NCBI GenBank assembly: GCA_038496675.1
Contig: CM076650.1
Span: forward strand, 9,170,269-9,234,268
DNA from: Rachycentron canadum
Taxonomy: Eukaryota > Chordata > Actinopteri > Carangiformes > Rachycentridae
Direction of reading: 5' to 3'
Length of the DNA: 64,000 nucleotides
The notes beneath the pieces are model-generated. The model was not told where the DNA came from and made no database searches. It saw nothing but the letters and a program-made list of their open reading frames with translations. The number at the start of each line of letters is the position of its first letter. Positions within the stretch are counted from its first letter, which is position 1. The position numbers and the translations under genes were made by a program. Below, one piece after another: positions 39,901 to 50,309 of this stretch.

Positions 39901-41006
39901 GTTACATCTGCATGTGCCGCCCGCCTGCCTGCTTGCTGCCTGCTTCCTTGCTGAGCCTATTACCATATTCATAATGCCAGCGGATATCGATTATAAATAC
40001 CACACCTGTGCCACTTTTCTCCACATACTTAGCCACACACTGAAGCTGGATCACTGGTGAGTTTCATATGCTAAAGGAGATGTGATTTCAGATGGACAGT
40101 GCAGCTGGTTGACCTCTCCCCATGCGATGGGTAATTATTGTAATTAGACTTGCTGTATTTGTTTTTGGTCAGTCTGATTCTCACCAAGGGGTTAATGACA
40201 TGCATGTTGTCAATGCTCAAAGAAAGGAATGATGTCACAGTGTACATAACAGGTGTTGTCTCCTGAGGTTGTGTATGCATAATTTGTCTATAATTTTGAT
40301 AACTGTTGATTCTGGCTTGTTGTGAACACGTGATCAACAGTTTCCTGGCGTGTACTAAAACACTGTCAAAATGTCATGTCGTCAGTGTTCGGTCTGAAAG
40401 ACAGAACATAACCTGTGTTGCCTGTCTTATAATCAAAGCATCTGGCATGATCCTGCTACAGATACTTGACACTCCACCTGGAAGCTGTGCTCTAAAATTC
40501 AGACATCTTTTAACGTCAGTCCTCCTCCTTCCTATCAAACATCTCCAGTTGCCATGTATATATGTCTCATGATCTGTATCCCCAACTCCTATCAGACCTA
40601 GACTTAGCTTTACTTCTTATCTTTATTCAATTATTTCTACAATGACAGACCTTTTCCACTGCTTCCTCCCACTTTAGATAAGTTGGTATGTTGCACAGAT
40701 GGAGTCCTCCAAAGTAACTGGACTGTTCAAGTGACACTCTCTCATGATAACGCGGCACCAGAGATGGGACCCAACAGCTGGCACTGTCTCAGCCCACCTA
40801 GCTAAAGGGCTCTCTTTTGCCACCACACAACATGTCATCCAGGCTTATTAAAGTTACATCAGCACTCTCAAAGAAGCCTTAGTGGTGACAACAAGAGGAG
40901 ACATGACCCCTGAGGAATGGGATGATGATGAGAGTAATGCGAAAACCAGGTAGCGACACAGAAAGTTTATTTACATACATAATTAGCCTATTTGTGCAAC
41001 CTTCTT

Positions 41007-41012
41007 TGTGTG

Positions 41013-41043
<31 letters not shown>
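41007..41043. repeat. (TG)n microsatellite
   Basis: TG tract with one TTTG interruption, in intron 1. Confidence 0.93.
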
Positions 41044-41729
41044 TTACTGGCCCACGCTGTTCAGCTATTTGTGCACCTGATTAATCAGACGTTTACTGTA
41101 CTCCTATGCACAACGCATATTGCACTAAGTTTGCATAAGCCTGTTTATTCAAATGTAGCTCATCCTGACAAGTGCAGCAGCTGACAGAGCCCAGTTCGCC
41201 CAAACTTGAGAAGACACTAGCAAATTGAGATTGTCAACATATTTTCTGAATTTCAAAATGCACTGCAAATTGCCTGAGTTACTTTGGATTGGGCTTTTTT
41301 TGGCCTTGCTAGGCAAGTGACAGAGGGCACATCGTAATGCTAATAATTTTCATAAATTACGTTGTCCATCATTCATTAACAATATCTGTAACATTGTTTC
41401 TTTTGCCTGAATTTGAATGAACATTTAAAAAAAAAATGGATGAATACAAGAAGAAGAATGCAAAAAGACTTAATAATAATATAATTATTAAAAATTATAA
41501 AAATAATTCTTGACATGCCTATGATCTTGTACACTTTCGTATTTAAATCCAAAAGATAGAAAAGCCCCAAATTACATAGTAAATCTGTGACATTGTAAAG
41601 AAACACCTTTGAACTTTCACTGACAGTTGAAAGAAACTCAAAGCCCTTAGGGATTTATCTGGATAAGGGATATTTTCTTCACCTTGGCTATTAGCATACC
41701 CATCGTAGAAAGCTTCTATGGATATAAAA

Positions 41730-41731
<2 letters not shown>

Positions 41732-41763
<32 letters not shown>
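41732..41763. repeat. poly-T run (32)
   Basis: Uninterrupted T32 in intron 1. Confidence 0.93.
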
Positions 41764-41764
<1 letters not shown>

Positions 41765-42060
41765 TTAGAGTGCAAAAATCTTCTTTAATAGTGTTTTCTT
41801 AGCATGTGTTTCTTCTCCTTACAGAGGGTCAGTTATGGATAGTTTAAGTTAAAAGGGCATGTGTTTTATACATAGGCAGAAAATGTTGGCTTCTAATGTC
41901 CTTCTAAGTCTTTTCTCTGTGAGGTGAGGTTGCTGACACACTTTGTGTTTCTGAATAAACTAATTTGAGTAATTACAGATAAACTAACTTGATCTTACAA
42001 ATCAGTTGATGTGATATGACATAAAAGCTGCCAATAAAATGTGGAGTAGTAATTACATAA

Positions 42061-42096
42061 TTACTTGTGCTTCAAGTAATTATGAAGCACAAGTAA
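42061..42096. repeat. perfect 14-bp inverted repeat with 8-nt loop
   Basis: TTACTTGTGCTTCA is followed by AGTAATTA and then its exact reverse complement. Confidence 0.95.
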
Positions 42097-42605
42097 ATTA
42101 TTTTAGACTGTCTGAAGAATCCACAATATATAAGATGACTATTACCTAAAGCTGTGTGGTGCCCATACATCAGTAAGCATCCAGTATCCATGGCCCATTA
42201 GTGAAGTTGATGAGCCTTAGAGAGGCCAATTGTGTCCAAGCACCCCAGCAAGAGGAAAACGCCATTTAATGGTTTAGGGCCCAACGAGTTGCACCATCAT
42301 GCAGGTGTTTCATCTGTTTGTGTTTGAATGGTTGTGTGTTGGATGGGGAAAGTGATGAATGAGAGACAGTGTTGGTGACAGATGATACAAGCAGTCAGTC
42401 CTCAACTCATCATTATGGCGTAAGCCCTCAAGGGCAATGGATGCCCAGAAACTCTTGTTCACAAAGATTGCATTCACAAGGATTGCAGTGTGTTTGCATA
42501 ATGTAAAATGAACAGTTACACTAATCGCTGTGGCGTTTTTGGGAGCCTGCCGGTTCCGAGCTTGTTAAAATTCTCTTAACATACTAGAGGCATGAGAGCC
42601 TTTGC

Positions 42606-42625
42606 TTTTTTTTTTTTTTTTTTTT
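42606..42625. repeat. poly-T run (20)
   Basis: Uninterrupted T tract in intron 1, about 500 bp before exon 2. Confidence 0.9.
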
Positions 42626-43128
42626 CAGACTAAAATAGTTTCTGTCGCCACAGTGTTGCCACTTTGGTGAAAAATGGATCAGATTTCAACCCCTTCAAGA
42701 TACCCTTGATCTGCTTTATATCTACATTTAGTGTGGACTCTGCGGTTGTCCCTTTTCGTGTCAAATACAGAAACTCCAATTTAGTTTGTTGAAGTGATTT
42801 GCTTATTCATCAAATGTTAATTGTACTGAATTGCCAGTTTTAATGAACAATCATTTAAGTTTTCTGCATTGTTCGTTCCATGTCATTCTAAACTTAACGT
42901 CCTTGGATTTTGGACTGGTCACACTTCAAACATACATTTGTAGATGTCAATTTGGGCTCTATGAAAGTGCAGTGGGGGTGCAATGGTTTAGGTTTTGGAT
43001 TGTGGTTAATGTGTGTTATTTTCTTTTTCTCTTCCATTGTTCTAATGTTTTCCTCTTCCTTCTCTTTATCTCCCTCCCTGTCTGCTTTTATCTCAACTCC
43101 CCTCTATTTTTCTTTCTCTGTCTCTCAG

Positions 43129-43170
43129 GTGTTCTAACACCCAAGCTGCATCAGGTGGAGTTCAGCCTTG
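43129..43170 (+). CDS. inpp4b: inpp4b coding exon 2 (residues 29-42)
   Basis: This short exon of 42 nt follows a strong polypyrimidine tract and acceptor (tttctctgtctctcag) and ends at CCTTG|gtaagt, a near-perfect donor. Joined to exon 1 (phase 1 on both sides) it encodes GVLTPKLHQVEFSL. The final VEFSL plus the alanine completed in exon 3 gives the first beta-strand of the C2 domain; INPP4 proteins have a similar E-F-x-L-A-C motif here. Exon length divisible by three means skipping would keep frame but delete the start of the C2 fold. Confidence rests on both splice sites, phase compatibility and the family motif. Confidence 0.92.
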
Positions 43171-44984
43171 GTAAGTCCTGTGTTTACTCTGTGATTCAAG
43201 AGTAATTTTACCTTACAGGGAAGTGCTAAAAGTGAAGCTATCCCATGGTTCATTGACATCTTTCCAGGCACATCAGATAGAAGATATGGACTCGCTTGCA
43301 TGGTTGCACACTTTAAGTAATGTCAAATCCCTCATCCCTTGGCCCAGAAACACAACAAAAGTTTATGGCCTTACAATTCAGACTTGTCAAACAGACACCA
43401 ACAAATAGTCATGTGCTGACAGTTACACTAATACAGAAGTCAGTCAGAATTAGAAAAATATCTGCAGATATCCTTTATCTATTTTGCATTTCTGACCCAT
43501 ACACATACTCCAAGCATGGTTAGCAGGGACAACAGAAATATGGCACAGAAAAAAAAAACATAAGACTGAATGGTGAGAGGGTCCTTTTGAACTTCAGTCA
43601 AGATGGCCTCATTCATTTTTTATTCAACTAAGATGTTGGAATTCTATTTTTAGACAATTCATTGTGGCTCAGGTCAAGATTCACAAAGCTGAAATATTAT
43701 TCTTGTGGTCTTTGACAGTCAGGACTGACAGCATCAAAAAACGGTATCTTGGCTCCCATGTTTCTTTCTTTTGAGGCAACTGTAACAAAGGCTTCACACT
43801 GTTCCTTTGCAGTAAATTGGACACTGAATATACATGGGGATGTGGCTTCAATTTTTATCTCAGAAATCTCAAAATTTTGGGGGCGAAAATGATCGTTCCA
43901 CAAACGTATCCTCCCTAGTGTCACTTGATGACCTTCTGCCCGAGGCAATGTACCATAATAGTCATCAGACCAATAAAACAATTTTCAGTGTGTTGATACC
44001 ACAACTGCATGTTGATACCTCGTGATTCCTAACACTCCTGATGGTCCCAATGCTATTACAGTGAGTCAAAACGACATGTGATCACATTGAGACTGTGTCG
44101 GAATCAATGGGGAAAAGTCATTCACACTCTCAAATGCACACAACTATGTGTATGTTTGCATGTATATGTGCATATAGTAGAAACAGGAATACCAATACAT
44201 TCTGCAAAAAAATAAATAAAGCTTTTGTAATGCTTGCTTTAGTTTCTAAATGTTCCTTCTATTTGAATTTCAACTCAAATGATACTGTAGGTTGAAGGTT
44301 TGCACTTGGCTGGAAAAACAATCTGAATGTAAATTCTCTGTCATGGTAGAAAGTACAGCTGACAGCTGGCACAGAGAAATATCATGTCCCTCTTTAATTG
44401 CTCTGGTTGAATGTGTGCTCATGTGTGCACAATGCACTATCCAGCTATCCAACTTTTCTCAGATCTGTCAAACTCACAATGATTGTGTTTAAGTTGTTTT
44501 TTTTTTGTGTGTGTCTGTGCATATTTTATTTCAGACATTTATTAGGCTTAATAAAAGAAATACTGAAAAAGTTGAATTACCTTTAAGCTCTGGGAGGAGG
44601 TGACATGTTTAAATGGTTAAGTGTGATTTATACTGGATTCTTTTCAAAGATGAATGAAACGGTATTAAATTCATTAATAAAAGGTAAGAATAGCACAAAT
44701 TTAATTGTCGGCCACATGCTCTCCCAGCCTCTTTGATGGCTGAGAAGCTGCAAACTAGCCTGTTAGCTCCTGGAATTGACACTAGATCTAATCTCAAAGC
44801 ATGTAGCATGATTCATGCACAAGAAGCAAAGCCCAAAAAGAAATGGATTTTTAAAAAAGACAGAAAAGTAGGACCCATTCACAAAACTCTTTTTCTCATA
44901 ATAAACAGGCAGAGATGAATCTGAAAGCCCCAACAACCTATTCAGCGTCAAAGATACAATACTAATTATTGAAAGGGAACAGCA

Positions 44985-45345
44985 AAAAGAAAAATCTTTA
45001 TGCTGCTTTTGAAAGAGGCGACAGTCAGAGCAAATCTTAAATCATCTTTAAAGTTATTCCAGAAACTAGGAGCACAAACATTAAAGCCGGCTTCACTAGA
45101 CTTTCAATGGACCCTCAATGCTGGATCACAGTGGAGGTCTGAGGGGCTTGTAGCTTTTAAGTATAACACATACTCTAAAGCAGGGCCATTCAGTGCTTTA
45201 CAGATAAGCAAAATAACCTTAAAGTAAATACTAGTGCATACTAGCAGCCAGTGCAGGGATTTGTGGAGAGGTGTAATTTACTTCCTCTTTTAGTCCCTGT
45301 CAAAACTCCGGAGTAGCAGTTTTGTGAATTAGTTGCAGCTGCCCC
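44985..45345 (-). mobile_element. LINE 3' remnant (reverse transcriptase C-terminal region)
   Basis: The minus strand reads VGQLQLIHKTAT, then SLHWLLVCTSIYFKVILLIC, then KALNGPALEYV, then FNVCAPSFWNNF and SFKSSIKIFLF. This is the order of the C-terminal part of fish L2/Rex1-type ORF2 (L-Q-L-x-x-N/H-x-A, S-L-H-W-L, K-A-L-N-G, A-P-x-x-W-N, F-K). Stops interrupt it. It belongs to the same broad class as the copy at 28.0-28.7 kb but is clearly diverged from it. Confidence 0.85.
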
Positions 45346-45574
45346 ACATTCCACTGAGGTGAAAACTGTATACTGAGTATAATAAACAATTGTAGATTTT
45401 TAATTGTGTGCATATGTTCCTGTGTGTGTGCCTGTGTGTGGTTTGTGTATAGGAGGGGTGCCCAACCTTTGCAATTAATGTTGCAGCTAATTAGCATTTA
45501 ATTATATTACTGTAGACAAACATGGTATTTAGTGGATTAAGGGTGCCCTCAGATGGTGATGATTAAGGGGCACG

Positions 45575-45692
45575 TTTTTTTTTTTTTTTTTTTTTTACAC
45601 ACATGGATTTCAGCGTACTCATCACGAGGAGTACCACTCAGCCTGTTGTTTAATGTTTTCAGGGGATCTACAACCAGCTTTCTAATGTTCTC

Positions 45693-45720
<28 letters not shown>
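45575..45720. repeat. T22 run and A26 run flanking a 98-bp spacer
   Basis: T22 at 45575-45596 and A26 at 45695-45720 form inverted homopolymers around an otherwise unique spacer. Confidence 0.9.
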
Positions 45721-45725
<5 letters not shown>

Positions 45726-46694
45726 CATTTAGGAGAAAAAGAGGGTCTGAGCATCTCTTGAAAGTAGATACATCACCTGTGTAACAATATGAGATGTCAA
45801 ACATTTATTAAACCATAACTGATCTTAGGACAGTCAAAGCTGTGTCAAGGACAGCTTGACAAGCACTTTTTTTACTATAGCTAATTACCCATTATCTTAG
45901 AATTATCTTCAGTGTGCATGTGCAACGTCCAAAAGATTCTGCTGCTCACCTCCCTCATTGACTCAGATTTTTGATAGAAATGAGTGATACAACAGCTGGT
46001 GGTCAAGCTAACTTCTGGAAATGTGTTACATGAAGAATGCAAATGGGTATCAGGTCCTTGTGGAACAGAAAGCTGTTCTGGGATCAGCTTTACTGAAAAG
46101 AGGTTAGCAGCACTGCCTCAGACATGTCACTGGCCTCTGGCAAATCATTTGGGGAAGAGGACAAGAGCCCCTTTATGGGAGCATTCCTACTGAAGTCTCA
46201 TATCAAATAGTCCATTGGTTTTTTGGGGGAGAGGGAGCCTCATTTTGAGGCATTGCTGGGGAGTAGAGTTTGTCAACCCTCAGGGGCCCCCTGACTGCCA
46301 GAGCCTTGCCTGTTCACAAGCTGCGTCTCTAGTCAGGATTTCTCTTCATCTGCCTCTCTGATTTTGAAAAAAGGCCTCTTTGGTGTCCCGTGACCATGTG
46401 GAGGTGCAATAGGAAATTACTGGTGCACTATTCTGACTCTCAGTGGAACTTACTGCGGTTGTCAATAAAAGCTTGCCCAGTGTTTAATAGCAAACTATAT
46501 GAAACCTCTCAAATAACACGGACTATAAATACAGACTGAGAGGACATTTTCTCCTTACTAGTACAGAACCTGTAGAATACAGTGCTGAACTGTTAACCAG
46601 GCTCATCACTTGGGAAATTTGATAGTTGCAGTTTAAGATTTATCTTAACCAAAAGTCTGACATGAGGAATCCTCTGTACCCAAATGTAAATGAT

Positions 46695-46716
46695 CTGAAA
46701 CATCTGCATGTTTCAG
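46695..46716. repeat. perfect 9-bp inverted repeat with 4-nt loop
   Basis: CTGAAACAT, loop CTGC, then ATGTTTCAG, followed by tandem TTTCAG units. Confidence 0.85.
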
Positions 46717-47999
46717 TTTCAGTTTCATTTCCAATGAATTTTTGAACTAACTGGATGAGAAGAAATATTGATAACTGGCTAAGTTGCTTACGGGGGAAAC
46801 CAGTTCTGTTCTTTTGGAAATAAGTAATAGTTAATTGCGCCTCACACAGATGTGTTAACAGTGTATCCAAGTTTATGAGCATTTACACACTAATGGCTGC
46901 ACAGACGAGAGCTTTACAACTTCAAATATCTCAGATGCTTCTCTCTTTTTTTTTTTAATTCTTTTATCACACATTCAATGAGTGCTTAATGGCTGTGACA
47001 TGCTGATTATCAGAGCAATTGTGTGCCATGATGAACTACATATAAAGAAAAATATGACTTTTTTTTTCTATAAAGACTTGCTGATGTCTTGCTCTTTTTC
47101 AATTAATGTTTTCGGCTCTTTACAATGACAGTAGAGCTATAAAAGGTGTTTAGTTTACACTGTCAAACAGTGAATTTATAATATTCTTCAACAGTGCTTG
47201 AGCTGGACTGTTACCAGATAGCTACTTTAGAAATGCATTCAAACAAACAAAAAATAGCATTTTTGTCTTAATCCAGAAGTAGCAGGTACAATTCACAATT
47301 TGATGTGAATGGCAGGTTAACAGCTCTTTGAATTATACACAATTCATTTCAAACTGGAGTCTCCATTTACATATAAAACAGCAAATTACAGGCTTTATAT
47401 TAAGGTTTTTCACTGTTTTAACATCATATGCTTGTCAGTAGCTTATAAATTTGTATTAGTGATAAGGAGCACTGTGCAGTGGGTAGGACATATTTATCTC
47501 AACACGACAGTCATTTTCCTTTCGTTTTCCCCAGACCCACGAGCAAACAGGTGTGCAAAATGGCGGCACCATGCAAATAATGTTGTCAAATTAATTGAAG
47601 CGTTGAAATAATTATCATGATGAATAAGCGTCTTCTGGGGATGAGCATATATTTGTATCCTGTGGCAACTCCCAGGGCCCCCCTCTTGATTAAACGGAAT
47701 TTAGATTCATTGTGGGGGTCACAGAGGCCCACTGCATTAAAACTAATTTCTAGCAAATTCATCTTGAAACAGCTCAGCATATTCCAATCACACAAAATAA
47801 ATACAGCATAGTAATTGAAGCCTCCAAGGAAGTGCATTATTACTCCAATTGCTCAATTGTTATGGTAATGTAGACTCAGCCTTGGTGTACTCTGATAGTT
47901 GAGTTGCTTGACTAAAATTGCTAGTCACGTCAGTCCTGAATTAATTTTCACCTATGCTAAAATCTGCCCAACTGCTGGTCAGTGAAACAATCTTTATCC

Positions 48000-49935
48000 T
48001 ATGTCCTTCCTTCTCAGTTTGGTTGTGAATGTGCCAGTTTGCAGTTAACAAACCTGATTTAATTTCTTCCTATTCTAACCAGCTATCCCTTGAGCTATTA
48101 CTCAGACAAACTTGATCAAACTCCCACTTTTCCTTTGTGGTTGCCTCCACTCTACTGCCTCTCAGCACATTTTCCTAACTAAAGGTCAATGATTCCAGAG
48201 AATCTCTATATAGACTATGGACTATGTCCTCTATTCACCAAAATGTGCTCTCTCTGACCAGCTTCACTAGTGGCTGACCACTGCCATCTGAAAGATACAT
48301 GCTGATCTCATGGCTGCTCAAAGAAAATGTTGTAAATCCAGGAAAATCTGCCGATTCCAAGGTTTATTGGTCCCTCCTATTTTCCTTGTAATTCCACAGA
48401 CATTTGGATTTTTTTTTTCCATCCTCAAAACAATGGTCAATTCTCCACCACCTCCACCTGACTCAAACATCTCACTGGAAATCTTTGCCTCTTTCTTTAT
48501 GAAGAAGGTGAAGGCCATCAATAGCCAATTCTCTGAACTGCTCAGAGAAGATCAGTCTCCCTCAATTAAAGGTGCATCACTCTTCATGGTCAGTTCCAAG
48601 CTAAACATGTGGCAGTCTTACTAAATGCCTTCCTCTGTCTCCTCCTGTCAATGGTGCACCACCTCCCTCACTCAGCCCTTTATCTGCCAAGGCAATGATC
48701 TGGTCAATGTCACAGCACTTCCTTGTTTCACCCCTCTCACTGAATGGGAGCTATCAAAAGTGTCTTTTTGCCATCTTTCTATATTCCATTCCTGCAAACC
48801 TCCAAGCCATATCTCCAAACACACGTGATAAATGCCTCACTGGCTTTGGGAAGTTTTCTAACTAACTCTGTTCCTTCTGTTCTTATCTAAGGCTATTAAA
48901 AGGATGGTTTTTAAACAGGTCTCATAACTCATAACTTTTCTCATTGAATGACCTTTTTGATCCACGTCAGTCTGGCTTTAAGAGTAGCCACTCCACTGAA
49001 ATGGCTGTTGTCTGAAGAAGCCCTAAGGACAGGTTGAACTGTAGCCCAGTCCTTCGTTCTTATTTGATGGAACCTATGAACAGCCTCGGACACAGTGAAC
49101 CACAGCGTTTTGCTCTTTGTGATATGGCCATCGTGGGCATAGCACACTCTTGAATCCTACCTCATTGGCATTCTTTCAGCGTGTCATGGTGACAAAACAC
49201 CTATATCCCAGTGCCTTTCCACAGGCATGCCCCAAGGCTCAGTGCTGGGGCTCTTCTTTTTGCTATTTACACCAACTCCCTGCAATTGTGCAATTATCTG
49301 TTTGCACACAGACAATACCCATCTATCTATCTGTCTCTGACCATATTGTGTCTGTCTCCCGCTTTGCACAATAACACTGAAAAATCGGCCCTTACCTCAC
49401 TATTCCGTCTAACTCTTACAGGCCATGTTTATCTTTCAACTTGAATACTGCACTGCTTTTCTAGCAGGTCTTGTAGCATGCACAGCAAAACCGCTATAGA
49501 TGCAGAGGCACGTCTGGTTTTTGATCAATATAAAAGGGCACATGTCACTCCAACCTCCATTGGCTATCCATGGCCACCTGAATCAAATTCAAGTCACTAA
49601 TACTTGTCTTCAGAGTGACTTCTGGGTCTGCATCCATCTAATGAACTCAATCATACAGACTTATGCTCCTTCTCAGCCACTGTGTTCCTCCAAGTAATAT
49701 TGTCTAGCATTGCCATCACATACACACAAGACAATCACAGTCTAGACTGGGAATGAGCTGTCAAATGTTATTAGAGTAGGAGAATCCCATTCTTCTTCAG
49801 GAAACTCATCTCTTCCAAGAGCACCTCCTCTCCTAACACCTCTAAAATCCTAACATACCTAATTCACACTTACTGTGCACTTCTTTACTTGGTCTCTTTG
49901 CACTTTCAGTCAATGTGTGTATCTATTTACCTAAG
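48000..49935 (+). mobile_element. LINE remnant, long copy (linker, reverse transcriptase and C-terminal parts)
   Basis: Recognisable pieces appear in order on the + strand. The proline-rich linker SPPPPPDSNISLEIFASFF is followed by MKKVKAINSQF at about 48430-48530. Next come RQSGFKSSHSTEMAVV at about 48960-49015, ISTGMPQGSVLG at about 49220-49252, and a degenerate YADDTQLYL site near 49305-49335 whose second catalytic Asp has become Asn. Further 3' there is FQLEYCTAF at about 49434-49460 and RAHVTP near 49540. Many frameshifts and stops make it inactive. The 5' boundary is approximate. It lies in intron 2 in the same orientation as inpp4b. Confidence 0.88.
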
Positions 49936-50261
49936 ATAAAACAGGCAGTTCACTAATAGATGATCAAAAACTATACTGCCATGTTTTAGTAGCACTGAAA
50001 TCAGCTATTAGTTTAATCCATTTTTATTTCTCTCCCTCTTTAATAGGTTATAATTTTCTTTTCCTTCTTCCATGTTACTCCCTCATTATCTCCCCTCTCA
50101 CTCAGGTTCCCTTCCTCAAACTCTAAATGTCTCTCTAAGGGACTCCGTTGTCCTTTCCCTCTGACCCTCTCTCTTTCCCTTTCCTGCCACCCCCTTCCAG
50201 CATCATAATAGCTCTGACCTTATTGGGTCAGTCGAACTGTCATATCCCTGTAAGAGAGCCA

Positions 50262-50309
50262 GTCTGGTGATGCATGGTTGAGCACCCGGTCCCATTTCAA
50301 TCACCAGAC
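50262..50309. repeat. perfect 10-bp inverted repeat with 28-nt loop
   Basis: GTCTGGTGAT at 50262-50271 pairs exactly with ATCACCAGAC at 50300-50309. Confidence 0.85.

Larger units (their letters stand above)
36986..43128 (+). other. inpp4b intron 1
   Basis: GT-AG intron of 6143 bp. It contains a TG microsatellite at 41007, a T32 run at 41732, a T20 run at 42606 and a perfect short-loop hairpin at 42061. The block at about 39160-40060 has a low density of simple repeats and looks like candidate regulatory DNA. I see no additional exon or recognisable transposon in it. Confidence 0.8.
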
